Origin: Capronia americana
Taxonomy: Eukaryota > Ascomycota > Eurotiomycetes > Chaetothyriales > Herpotrichiellaceae
DNA: 64,000 bases
Assembly (NCBI GenBank): GCA_016110215.1
Contig: JADWQD010000002.1
Coordinates: 1,426,001 to 1,490,000, forward strand
Direction of reading: 5' to 3'
The notes below the pieces were generated by a model, which saw nothing but the letters and a program-made list of their open reading frames with translations, was not told the origin of the DNA and did not search any database. Positions within the stretch are counted from its first letter, which is position 1. Every line of letters begins with the position of its first letter. Positions 44,881 to 55,417 of this stretch are shown here, one piece after another. The translations under genes and the position numbers were made by a program.

Positions 44881-45309
44881 TCAAAACAACTCCTTCCCAC
44901 CTCCCGCCTGCGCACCGGCCCCGCCCACACCTGCAAACGCTGCGCTCTCCTTCTGCAATCTTGCTGTATACGTCCTACTGGTGACGTTCCAGGCATCGAT
45001 GTATTTCTCCATACACGCCGTCAGACATTTCTGCTCGCCCGAGCTGAGACTCCCGGCCGGGGAAGGGATGCATTTCTCAAAGCAATTTGTGTTGACGTTG
45101 GAGATGAGTTGTTTGGCGTTGCTGACGTTGCTTTGTTCGGTGATGGCTGACTGGATGCGTTGGAGAGTTTGTGTCGTTGAAGGGGAGGAGGACGGGAAGG
45201 AAGAGGAGAGCGGATTCGTTATGGTCGGTGACGAATCTGTGGATGAGGAGTTGTTGTTTTTATCGTCAGAGGAGGAGGAGGACCCGCCGAAGAACCCGCC
45301 GAATGCCAT
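44881..45309 (-). CDS. tim13: Mitochondrial intermembrane-space chaperone Tim13
   Basis: Single exon, 142 residues. The small-Tim twin CX3C motif is intact: CFEKC, then 14 residues, then CLTAC, followed by the conserved MEKYIDAWN helix end. The preceding segment NAKQLISNVNTN is typical of Tim13 rather than Tim8, 9 or 10. Tim13 forms a hexamer with Tim8 that carries hydrophobic precursors such as Tim23 across the intermembrane space; the cysteines are oxidised by the Mia40 relay. The N-terminus has an unusual 45-residue Ser/Asn/Asp-rich extension and the C-terminus a Gly/Ala-rich tail, so the protein is longer than the usual 85-105 residues. The gene diverges from the lectin gene across 372 bp. 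Confidence 0.9.
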   Translation of the reverse strand: MAFGGFFGGSSSSSDDKNNNSSSTDSSPTITNPLSSSFPSSSPSTTQTLQRIQSAITEQSNVSNAKQLISNVNTNCFEKCIPSPAGSLSSGEQKCLTACMEKYIDAWNVTSRTYTARLQKESAAFAGVGGAGAQAGGGKELF

Positions 45310-45681
45310 GGTTGTGAGCTTGAGGTGTGTCGTGCGTAAAAATGTGGTCGTGTGTCTGTGGACTCTGGGTCGAGCTCTTGGTCAAAGAGGAATTGCAGAT
45401 GCAGATGGTTTGCGTCAATCCAATACAAGATGCTGGCTGCATCGGGCAAGTATGCCGTCAAATGGCGTACGCCCATTGGTGGGAGCATTTTACAGGGGAC
45501 TATGAGGCCGTGTCTGATGGAGCACCACCAATTGAACACCTTTGCAATCCAGTAACGACATTCACGTCTACTAGTTCAGGAGGTGCGACTTTCCGCGACC
45601 GGGTGTTTCCTTGCCATGTGGCTACTGTGACAGTTTTCTTTTCTACCCTTTCATTGACGTTGGAAGCACAGACGCTCAGCC
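45310..45681. promoter_or_regulatory. Divergent promoter, tim13 / lectin gene
   Basis: A 372-bp interval between divergent start codons; both promoters are expected here. No named motif is identified. Confidence 0.4.
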
Positions 45682-46787
45682 ATGAAGTGGCCGTCCAGCA
45701 TGTGGTCCTCATTATGGTTGCTGGCGGCGTGCGCAGTCGGCACGCGGGCTGCTGTCGAGGCAGACCCTGAGATGAAGAGTGTCGCTGTAAGTTATTCTGC
45801 GCTGCACTGGTCAGCGAATGGTTGCGTGGCTGACGATGTTCCTCAAGCTGCGGACACATAGTCTCCAATCACCGTACCTCGACTCGGACATGTCTAGTCG
45901 GTGGTTCGACTTCGGCGGCGACACCATCATCCGCACTGACAAGTACATACGGCTGGCCTCCGACTTGCCCTCCCAGTCAGGCTGGATCTTTTCGCGAATA
46001 CCCCTCACCGCGACAAATTGGGAAGTCGAGTTCGAGTTTGCGATTCATGGCAAGGGACATTTACACGGCGATGGGTTCGCGCTGTGGATCACCAAGGACA
46101 GGGCACAGCCAGGCAATGTGTTTGGCCATAAAGACCAATTTGAGGGTCTGGGCATATTCTTCGACACGTACAAGAACAATCGCCCGGGGGTGGTGTTCCC
46201 TTACGTGATGGGCATGATGGGAGATGGAAAGACGACATACGATGCTGCAAACGATGGCAAGGCGAATGAGATCGGCGGTTGTTCGGTAAGAAGGCACTCG
46301 ATGCGGGAGATTTGCGGACCAAGACTGACAGGGGACACAGGCACGAGGACTGCGCGGCGCAGCAGTACCAACGAAGGCCAAGCTGACGTACTTCCAAGAC
46401 AAATCCCTCTCACTGCAACTTCAATACAAAGCGCCCGATGCTTGGATCGACTGCTTCAGCATCGAGCCAACCGCAGACCAGCCGCTCAAAATGCCCAACA
46501 CCGCGTATCTGGGGTTCAGCGCACATACCGGCGAGTTATCAGACAACTTCGACATTATCAGCGTGGAGACGAGGAATCTGTACAGTCCAGTTGCGGCACA
46601 AAGCGGACGGGATAAACATTCTCAGAACAGAGCCAGCGGGAGGGGAAGGAGTCCGAAGCAGCAGGGTGGTGGTTGGGGTTGGTTCTTCTTCAAGGTGCTA
46701 CTGTTCGCTGGTGTGGCGGGTGGTGGCTATGTTGGGTACAAAAAGTACAAAGAGAAGCAACGCTATGATGGGTTCAAGGGCTTCTAG
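45682..46787 (+). CDS. L-type lectin cargo receptor (VIP36/ERGIC-53, Emp46/47-like)
   Basis: Three exons: 45682-45786, 45848-46285 and 46341-46787; 329 residues. Introns are 61 bp (GTAAGT, CTGAC branch) and 55 bp (GTAAGA, CTGAC branch). A signal peptide (residues 1-24, SSLWLLAACAVGTRA) is followed by the L-type lectin domain (about 35-255): HSLQSPYLDSDMSSRWFDFG, GDTIIRTDKYIRL, HGDGFALWITKD and EGLGIFFDTYKNNRPGVVFP, with the calcium/mannose-site residues in the DGFALW and FDTYKN segments. The second join gives GGCSARGLRG. A single transmembrane helix near the C-terminus (FFFKVLLFAGVAGGGYVGY) leaves a short basic cytosolic tail, KKYKEKQRYDGFKGF. Such type I receptors carry glycoproteins between ER and Golgi. 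The tail lacks a clear KKXX signal but has aromatic residues that could act in ER exit. Confidence 0.9.
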
Positions 46788-47514
46788 GAGACAGCAAGCG
46801 TATTGGAGCATGAGGAGTCCGTAAACTCACGTGTACAATGATCGGTCTATTGAAACGCTCAAATTCCCGGTGCGATTGGTTCAGCTCAACAGCGGCTGAG
46901 TGATATGGGTAAATCTCGAAACAGTTTGCTAAACCTCTGTTAAGCTCGTTCGATGGGCTCCGTACGAAAAGAGGCATGGCCGGAGCTGACACGTACCCAT
47001 GCTTGAGATGTAGTATCCTGTACCCAGGACGAGTATCGAGTACCTCGTAAAGAGGGCAATGACGGTCAGGTGATCTCTAATCTGATCTGATCCACAGTCT
47101 TTCTAGGTTGCACGTGAATCAGCCACTCACGCTAGTCTGATCTCCGGATTAGCCCCGCCCCAAAAATGCGAGATATCACAACCAATCAGAAAGCCCGTTG
47201 GATCCTTTTGATGTGCTCCGAACAAGTGCTGCTTTCCAGCACCTCTTTGCCTGATCTTGTGAGGCGGTTTTCTGGTGAGGAAAATCAACTTTGAATCACC
47301 GGCGCCCGCCAAGCCTGAGTTGATCCAGCTCGTCACTCCTGCCTCGCCCTTTCGCTTATATCCTTCCTCCCCCTTCTTCTTTCTCTTCCTCTTTCTCTCC
47401 CCTTTTGCCCGCTTATCACTGCATCTCCAGCTTCAACTCAGCACTCATCCATCCACCAACCATCGTCAACTTCTTAATCTTTCATCTCATCATCTTCACA
47501 AAACAACTGCAAAC
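46788..47514. other. Intergenic with histone H4 promoter
   Basis: A 727-bp tandem interval. Its 3' part is the H4 promoter and leader, with CT-rich tracts from about 47330 and a CCAAT box listed separately. No other gene is recognised. Confidence 0.5.
47182..47186 (+). promoter_or_regulatory. CCAAT box upstream of histone H4
   Basis: CCAAT in the context ACCAATCAGA lies about 330 bp before the H4 start codon. This is the preferred context of the HAP/CBC (NF-Y-like) complex. Function is inferred only from the sequence and position. Confidence 0.4.
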
Positions 47515-48066
<552 letters not shown>

Positions 48067-49022
48067 ACGCTTCTTCAGCGACAACTACCTCTTGTTTACT
48101 AGAGCTGCTCCACAAATTACATGGAAATGGATCATGGTGCTTACGGATGATGAACATGGCGCGACTGGGTTTTCTGTATTCCACTGGGAATTGATTGTGA
48201 TTGGGTTTCTGCAAGTGCGAGCAAAAGAATTGCAACAAGAGATTCTGTCTTGCGCTCAGCAAAGATGCAACTTGCTCAAGCTGGATTTGTATGCTTCTGA
48301 GGGAGCTTTACACAAGACAATTGCTACTACTAGCTATCGATTGTAGCACCAATCATTGAATTGAAATGAAATGAATTGCTCTTGCCACCTTATCCTGCCC
48401 TCTCTAGACATCGACAACCAGTGTTTCGTAGGCTCGGTGGGGGCAATGTGGCGATTGTATTGCTGACATAGGCGACAGAGTGATGGCTCCCAGGCGCGGA
48501 CGAAACGTGTCACCTGGGCCTTGAGTTCATCACAAGGCAGCTTTACCGTACAGCGCCTACAGCCACGGTGCAGGTGAAAATAATTCTGCTTGTGTGAAGA
48601 CGGCGAGCATCACCTGCAGGCTGAAGGGCACAGGTTTCAGGATGCACAAGGCAGCAGAATTACCGAGTTCTTTGCGAAGAGCGAGCCAGTCGGAATGGCG
48701 CCTATTTCGCTCTGTCTGGGCTCCAGGCGGCCATCCGGGGGCCTTGGTTGGTGGCTTCCGGCGAGTGTGGCGAAGATTGGCTGATTGCGCCGAGCGTGCA
48801 GCAGGCAGAAGCCTTTCCACTTCTTCCGATATACCCAGATTCACCCCGCCTTGGTCTTCGGCCCCATGCATCAGCACCTCATTACTACTGAACATCGAGT
48901 CTTTGAACGATTCCAGAGGACGCACCATCTGCAGCCTCGTTGCAATCCACGCCTTCGACATGAGAGGGTACAGCAAGTGAAGGATCGGACAACTACCAGC
49001 GGCCGACAAGGGATTTGCAACC
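48067..49022. other. Intergenic; H4 3' flank and leader of the protease gene
   Basis: About 960 bp. Open frames on both strands (for example 48557-49024 minus, 48594-48980 plus) have no recognised similarity. A 5' exon of the downstream gene could be hidden here, because that protein's HeLo-like start looks truncated, but I could not define one. Confidence 0.4.
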
Positions 49023-52000
49023 ATGTTTCACCGGAGGGGGACCTACCTGCAGCGCCTGTCCAAACTGTACTCGGACACCAAGCAGTCTTATGAGAGCGCG
49101 AAGGTCACCCCAGCCGCAGCCAATGTCACTGATTTACCCGAAGTAAGAGAGCTGCGACGCGACTTTCAAATCCAGCAGGACAGATTGCTAGCATGGGGCA
49201 TGCACTGGACCGACGTCGGCGCGCCTTACTCAGCACAAGGCGATGTCGACATCGACAAGAAAATTGATCAGGCCGGGCTGGGTGAAGTGGTGGCGAGTGT
49301 CATGTCGGAGATCAAACGTTTACTGGAAGAGAGTGGCCGACTGGAGCATCCCGAGAGATACGAGATGAAGAAGTCGGCACGAGGGCCTGGGTCGAGTCCC
49401 GTCGCCCAGCGAAAGGACTGGACGAGCCATGAGGTCAGGACTGGTCGGACTTTACTTGACCAGCTGACCACCTGCATCGATGTTCTCTACAGTCTGGAGG
49501 AGTCGAGGAGGGCCGACGAGAAGGGTAGCGATGCGAAGAGAGCAAAACATGCCCATCCCGACCCTGCTCCTGACGGGACCGACTACGCTCACCTCTACGA
49601 CCATCCTCTACACGTGGACTGGAACGGACTGGAATTCAATGTGTCGAACTTCCATGCAGCGGATCCTCCTCCATATGACCCCGCCGAGGGCTCAACACCT
49701 ACGCGAGAAAGGTCGATCGCCTATTTCCGACAGGGTGCCTGCCCGGTGCTCATCGACTTCCTCGCCGCCGATTGTCCACCTTATGTGATCGGCAGTGCCG
49801 AGGATGTCTTTGAGCTTCATGAGCTGGGAGAGAAACTGTGCAAGAATAGGGACTTGTCATGGTGCGGCCACCTGAGACTCCTTGGCTTCACTGTCGACCC
49901 GAATGGGCCTCGTTGTGCGATGGTCTATGCGTTGCCCGAAGGCCATGATCACCAAACATTACAGCAACACAGGACTCTTGCGTCCCTGCTGGCCTCTAAC
50001 AATACCCAGGAGGGATCACAGCCGGCTCTTGAAGATCGCTTCCGTCTAGCATACAACCTGGCCCTTTCCATAATGGGGTATTTTGCACAAGGGGAAACCC
50101 ATCAGTACGTCAACAGCAACAACATCTTGCTTGTCGGGGCAAGAGAGCATATGCACCGTTCCAACATGCCACGGGAGCTGAGGTCGCCTTACCTGCTCCA
50201 ATCTTGCCAGGATTTCCTGTCACGGTTGCAAGCAGAAGAGCCATTCTCAGCAACTATCTATCGACATCCAGATCACGATATCCATGCATCCGAAGTAGTC
50301 CCCGCCTATGACATTTACAGTCTGGGCTTGCTCCTGCTGGAAATCGGCCTTTGGGTTCCACTACAGAAACTGTGGAAGCCGAAGTATGACCGCGACATCT
50401 TCATGGAAAGAGTTCAGCGTATATACGCACACAAGCTCGCCCCAAAATGCGGGAGCAAGTACATGCGTGTGGTCCAGAAATGCTTACAGGCTCCGGATGA
50501 GCTACAATACAGGAACAACTACGAGGATGCAGGAGCGTTCCTGCTCCAGGTCGCAAAGGACCTGCAACAATGCTGCATCTTGGACGAGGAAGGACCTCCA
50601 CCAGTCTCTGATATCGAAGTCTTCGAACTTCTGGTCATCGATCAAATGGTCAAGGCTGAAGAGAAAGCAGCATTGGAGGAGAAGAAATTGCCGTCTATAC
50701 CCGGTAGTTACGAAGAGGCCACGCCCGAACTTCCCAAGCGAACGAACTCCAAGCGTAAGGCAGAAGCTATTCAACAACCGACGCCGCCGGCCGAGAAACC
50801 TCTACGAAAATGGCCCGATGTTGATATCCCTCAGCAAGACTTGGACCAATGGAATACCATGGTCATGCCGAAACTTGGGAAGATACTTGAGCATGCTCTC
50901 AAGGACTCACCTGAATCGTCCTGCAGCCTCAGTCTGATGATGTTTGGGACCAGACCGGAAAGTGCAAAGACAACCATATGCATCCAATGCGGACAGGTCA
51001 ACAAAGTCCGTGATATCCTGAGGAAGAAGTTTCGACCCAAGAAGGGCTGGGGGGTCGTCCTTCTCAACGGCGAGGTCAGGAGGAGCGGAACGCGCCGAAG
51101 AAGAAAGCCCCGGCGATCCGGCTATGGCTCGCACAAAGGTCCCAAAGCCATGGCTCGAAGACCTCTCGAACAGAAATACCAGGAGAAGCCCACCAGCGGA
51201 GCCAGCATCGGCGCCTTCAAGGACTGCGAACACCTCCCACCTGTCTCCTTCGGCGGCACCATCCTCGTTGACGGCGAACCCTACGGTATGACGGTCCACC
51301 ACATGCTCGACATCCCCAGCGACGACGAAGACGAAGACTTTGATGACGACGTTGTCCGCCGTAGTGAAGAGCAACAGTCCCAACCCCGCAGGGCCATGGC
51401 GCCGAGTAAGATGCCCGGACAGTATGACACTTCAGCCGATGTACGTTTCATGCAATCCGAGGAAGACCTCTCCCGGTTCTCCGACCTAGACATTTCTGAC
51501 GAGGAATTTGAGAATGACAGTGACGACGGAAGCGATGCGAGTACGATCCGCCCCGACTACGCGATCATGGACGCTGATGGCAACGAGTTCTGGTTTCTGG
51601 ATGACACACCAGAACTCGACGATGACGACGGGTCCGACGCATCGTCTTCGTCCGAGGAGGACGTAGACGCCGACGACGCGGCCTCGATAGGCGACAAGAG
51701 AGGCATAGCGCCCTACTCGGACGACGACCTCTGCGTGACGCAACCGGCCATCGACGACGTGGACGACGACTTCTTCCCCAGCGAAGAAGACCGCGACGAC
51801 GACCACCTCGCGTCCCACGCGTTCGGCTACGTCTTCGCCAGCAGCGGCATCCGGCGCGTCAAGCGCGACGAAATGAAACACGAGGTGGACTGGGCGTTGA
51901 TCCGCGTGCAGGAAGACCGGCTGAAAATGGAAAACGCCATCTCCGACAGGATCATCACGGCATCGAACCCCCCGACCGCGCGGAACCGGCAGTCAGCATC

Positions 52001-52673
52001 GTCCCGCCTCCCCTCCCCCTCGCAATGCAACATCCCCGTCCTCACGACCGTCACGCCCGTGTCCTCCCTCTCGGGCCTGCGCGTGCACTGCCGAGGCCGC
52101 TCCAGCGGCTTCCGCCGCGGCCGCATCAGCCAAGCCATGTCGCTGGTGAAGATGCACGGGCGACAATCCTTCTCGGCCTCCTTCTGCGTCGAGGGCGGCT
52201 TCGGCATCCCCGGCGACAGCGGCGCCTGGGTCTACGACCCCGTCAGCGGCGGCCTGTGCGGCCACGTCCTGGCGTGGGGCGAGAAGAGCAAGACCGCGTA
52301 CATTGCCCCTATGGAGGTCCTGTTCGACGACATCAAACACCGGCTCGGCGCCGATGAGGTCGAATTGCCCGTCCCCGAGGGGCTATTACACAAGGCTACT
52401 CCTGCTGGTGCTGGTGCTGTCCCCGGCCTGGCTACCAAGGAAGACTCGGGCATCGGAATGGAGTCCATGGGCGAGGAGGTGGCGAGTAAATTGAAGGAAA
52501 TGCGGATCGATGATAAGAGGAATCTCGCCATGGGTATGTCGTCCTCGGGAGCTGCCAGCAATACTGCTGAGGGTGTGCCTCCACCTGGTGGTGGTGGTAC
52601 TGCTGCTGCTGGCAAGACAAAGGGAGTCGTCGGCGTTAGGCCCCTCAGGGTCATGGCTGGCGCGGTGTCTTGA
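49023..52673 (+). CDS. HeLo-like / kinase-like / trypsin-like protease fusion protein
   Basis: Single exon, 1216 residues. N-terminus (about 35-115): a HeLo-like helical domain, with ELRRDFQIQQDRLLAWGMHW and ASVMSEIKRLLEESGRL matching the LxxWG pattern of prion-inhibition/propagation domains. Middle (about 220-510): protein-kinase-like fold lacking catalytic motifs; the HRD position reads HQYVNSNNILLV and the later helix VPAYDIYSLGLLLLEIGLW is kept, so a pseudokinase. Then about 610-700 a segment with TTICIQCGQVNKVRDIL and GWGVVLLNGEVRRSG. C-terminus (about 735-1115): trypsin-like fold with GGTILVDGEPYGMTVHHML (His near 760), HEVDWALIRV (Asp near 956) and FGIPGDSGAWVYD (Ser near 1066), then GHVLAWGE. 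An acidic insert of about 160 residues separates His and Asp strands. No signal peptide, so intracellular. I infer a regulated protease in fungal non-self recognition or cell death; no characterised homologue is known to me. Confidence 0.7.
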   Translation: MFHRRGTYLQRLSKLYSDTKQSYESAKVTPAAANVTDLPEVRELRRDFQIQQDRLLAWGMHWTDVGAPYSAQGDVDIDKKIDQAGLGEVVASVMSEIKRLLEESGRLEHPERYEMKKSARGPGSSPVAQRKDWTSHEVRTGRTLLDQLTTCIDVLYSLEESRRADEKGSDAKRAKHAHPDPAPDGTDYAHLYDHPLHVDWNGLEFNVSNFHAADPPPYDPAEGSTPTRERSIAYFRQGACPVLIDFLAADCPPYVIGSAEDVFELHELGEKLCKNRDLSWCGHLRLLGFTVDPNGPRCAMVYALPEGHDHQTLQQHRTLASLLASNNTQEGSQPALEDRFRLAYNLALSIMGYFAQGETHQYVNSNNILLVGAREHMHRSNMPRELRSPYLLQSCQDFLSRLQAEEPFSATIYRHPDHDIHASEVVPAYDIYSLGLLLLEIGLWVPLQKLWKPKYDRDIFMERVQRIYAHKLAPKCGSKYMRVVQKCLQAPDELQYRNNYEDAGAFLLQVAKDLQQCCILDEEGPPPVSDIEVFELLVIDQMVKAEEKAALEEKKLPSIPGSYEEATPELPKRTNSKRKAEAIQQPTPPAEKPLRKWPDVDIPQQDLDQWNTMVMPKLGKILEHALKDSPESSCSLSLMMFGTRPESAKTTICIQCGQVNKVRDILRKKFRPKKGWGVVLLNGEVRRSGTRRRRKPRRSGYGSHKGPKAMARRPLEQKYQEKPTSGASIGAFKDCEHLPPVSFGGTILVDGEPYGMTVHHMLDIPSDDEDEDFDDDVVRRSEEQQSQPRRAMAPSKMPGQYDTSADVRFMQSEEDLSRFSDLDISDEEFENDSDDGSDASTIRPDYAIMDADGNEFWFLDDTPELDDDDGSDASSSSEEDVDADDAASIGDKRGIAPYSDDDLCVTQPAIDDVDDDFFPSEEDRDDDHLASHAFGYVFASSGIRRVKRDEMKHEVDWALIRVQEDRLKMENAISDRIITASNPPTARNRQSASSRLPSPSQCNIPVLTTVTPVSSLSGLRVHCRGRSSGFRRGRISQAMSLVKMHGRQSFSASFCVEGGFGIPGDSGAWVYDPVSGGLCGHVLAWGEKSKTAYIAPMEVLFDDIKHRLGADEVELPVPEGLLHKATPAGAGAVPGLATKEDSGIGMESMGEEVASKLKEMRIDDKRNLAMGMSSSGAASNTAEGVPPPGGGGTAAAGKTKGVVGVRPLRVMAGAVS

Positions 52674-53041
52674 TTGTTCAGAGTATTTGTGAGCGTCTGA
52701 ATGTATCATTTTCATATATTTTAGTTATTTATTTCATCCCATATCTGCTGTTGTGAGAGGCGCGTGCAATTGTGACCGCAACTGTAATGCCATGTCCTCG
52801 ATCCATATGCCCAAATACACCCTCCCTTTTGAACATGCTTGCTGGATGCCGTAACGGGTCGCCTGCTGAGCGCTCATGGTCTATAATTTATTGTACAGGT
52901 CATGTGTTCCCTGACTATTCATGTCCACGTCTCTCGATGCGTCAGTCGGCCTACCAATGCCGCAATGCCTTCCTTGCCCGAGTAATGCGTAAATTCATAT
53001 TCAAGTCCATGCACAAATACAGTATCCAAGCGCAATATTAC
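52674..53041. other. Short convergent intergenic interval
   Basis: A 368-bp interval between convergent stop codons. It should contain both polyadenylation regions. Nothing else is seen. Confidence 0.5.
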
Positions 53042-54868
53042 CTACCGTCGCCGTCCTTCTCTCTCTGAGGTGTCTCGTCGTGGTCTGGGCTCCACGGCCC
53101 GCGATACTGCAGGCTGGTTTGACACTTCATCGGCGTCGTCGTCGTCTTCTCCTTCTTCATGAAATGTCCTGGAACTACGAGGCACCGTCCGCGGGATTCG
53201 CTGATCGACTGAGATACGTCGACTTTCTTGGATGGGCCGTTCCTCGCGCGTAGAGTCTCGTCGGCGGCCGATGTTCGCGGTTGGTGTGCTTCTACTGTCA
53301 ACAGTTTCGTCGTCGTGCTGCCGTCGACTTGTCGGGTAAGTGTGACTGTGATATTCGGGGGCTTGCTCGCGCTGTTCGCTGGGTCTTCTGGGCGGGTAGG
53401 TTGCAGAGCTGTCACGCACGATATCCGCGCTTGGTCTGGTTGGGACGGCCTGACTAGGGAGTTGAGGATCTTGTGTCCTGAACACGGGATGGGTGTCCGT
53501 CTGTTTTTCAGATCGTTGGTAACTCTCGCGACGTTGTGGGTCGCGTGGTACGGCTGGCCTGGCGTGCTCGCGTGGATCGGATGCATGAGAATACTGCGAC
53601 CGATGGCTAGAAGTTCGACTTGTTGAGGGCTCAATCTCGGAACCTCGATTTTCATGTGAGTCTCGGCGCGGTACTTTACGAGAGGGTGGCGATTGCTCCT
53701 TTTTGCGGGATGTCTCTGGACCTGTCTTACCGCTGGAACCGTCGCGCAGGCTTTGCTGGTCTCTGGATACCCTCGTCGTCGACCGCCCTGCTTGCGTCGA
53801 TTCATAGCCGACAGCTGTGGGTGCAGACGTAGTGGCCGATGTGATGGGAGCTTGAGAATATGTGTAGGTTGAGTATTGCGGTTGTATCTGAGTGGTAGTC
53901 ACAGCGTACGGAGAGGTTGGTTGTCGTGACGAGGTCTGAGAGGTAGGTCCAAATGAGGTAGGGCGGTTGGTTTGTGGATCATAAGAAGATGGCAATGGCC
54001 TGTACGGTGTCGTGGACACGTTTGGAACATGCGCGGCGAAGGTCTCAGCCCCCGAAGAAATGCGCTCACGTTCCTCGCGCGGAAATATCGGATTTGAGCG
54101 TGGATTGGTAGTATACGTGTGGGTTTCGTCCATCCGAAGGGCGTTCATATCGTCTGCCAAAGGTGTACGTGGGTCGTTGGTTCCCTCTGCGGTAGGCCTT
54201 CTCTGCTGGACGTCGCGTCGCGACACTGGTTCTTGTCGAGACTGTGCGGCGTGATTCCTTGTGGCTGCTGAGCTCTCCCGGGCCGCATCTCCCGTAACGT
54301 CGCTTCGTCGAGGTTCTGCGGAAAGCCGTCGAAGCTCTTCCTTCATTCTCTAGCCCTTGTCTGAGTATGTAAGCAATGCGGCCGGTGATGCAGTTACTTA
54401 CTTCGGTGTACTTGACCCTGGACTTTACCATAAACCCGTCATTACCCTAGGCTTATCAGCTACCAGGATTGGCTCAACAATTGATAGATGCCATACCTCA
54501 AACTGAGCAGTACGTACCGCGCCATGAGGCCCGCCATGGTTTTCGTTGTACTTCGTGATGACCCCTAGCGAGATACCTGCGCCTAGGACAAAAAAGGAGT
54601 TATAATCCTCGGGCTCGTCGCTCCAGAAACAGTCATGTGAACCGTTCCGGCACTGTCTGCACAATCTGATGTGCTCTTCGTAATCCTTTTTGGCCGGCAC
54701 CCGACCTTCTTTCACTCGGCGCCCATTGACGAAAAGACCGTCCTTGGTAATATAGCCTCGGCCACACGGGCACGATGCTTCGTCTATCTTTATTCCTTCC
54801 GGATCTTTGTAGCACATGAAACAACTACCGCCGACAACCATGATGGCAGTCACGACAGTCGCCACCAA
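53042..54868 (-). CDS. Orphan protein: Cys-rich N-terminus, disordered Arg/Ser/Pro-rich remainder
   Basis: Three exons: 54497-54868, 54402-54446 (45 bp) and 53042-54349; 574 residues. Introns are 50 bp (GTATGG donor, CTGATAA branch, TAG acceptor) and 52 bp (GTAAGT donor, TAG acceptor), all in phase, joining VKYTE to RMKEELRRL. The N-terminal 125 residues contain paired cysteines: CFMCYKDPEG, SCPCGRGYITKDG, LCRQCRNGSHDC, possibly a metal-binding module, preceded by a hydrophobic stretch (VVTAIMVVGG) that could be a short signal or an artefact of starting at the first ATG; the second ATG (residue 10) is an alternative start. The remaining 430 residues are low-complexity, rich in Arg, Ser, Pro and Thr with an acidic EGEDDDDADE patch. 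I do not recognise the family. It lies between the protease fusion and the NLR gene and diverges from the latter. Confidence 0.65.
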
Positions 54869-55417
54869 TACGTCACGCTTCTTGGTCAGAAGAACACAGG
54901 TGGCTCAGCGGCTAACGCTTTGGTTTTGAGCGTCTCAAACGCGACAGGAGGCTGCCTTTTCGCGACAATGAGGCTAGCGGCTGCCTTGTCAGGCGATCTT
55001 GGTTCGGGCGATGTGAGGTGCGCGACGGCAGGCGATAGGCTGCGAAGGAAGAGGGTGGAAGAGGTATTCGACGAGGGAGAGGTACGACGACCGACAGCAA
55101 GTGCGCCTTGGGCATTCAACGCAGCACCAGGAGCAAGTCATTGAGACAGAATGCCGAAGCGGCTGAATGGTTGCAGTCCATCGTAGCCGCAGTTGGTTTG
55201 GCACGAACAGGTGGGGTCGCCCGCTCTGGATCTCAGTGCATTCGTTGGCGTGATGGTTGGGCATCCATGGCTCGATGTCGACCATTGCGAGAAGCACACG
55301 CAGTCTGGGGCTCGCCTGCATATAGACAGGCAACCTGCCGCTGGTAGAAGGCCACGAGGAGTTGCAATAAAAGGACGGCCAAGTTACACATAGCTCGATT
55401 GATGAAGACCTAGCTTT
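54869..55417. promoter_or_regulatory. Divergent promoter, orphan gene / NLR gene
   Basis: A 549-bp interval between divergent starts. A 226-codon minus-strand frame at 54989-55669 covers it but resembles no protein family and would overlap the first NLR exon antisense. No motif is identified. Confidence 0.35.

Noticed and set aside
48557..49024. 155-codon minus-strand frame upstream of the protease gene
   Set aside because: No similarity recognised and it lies in the expected promoter and leader of the plus-strand gene.
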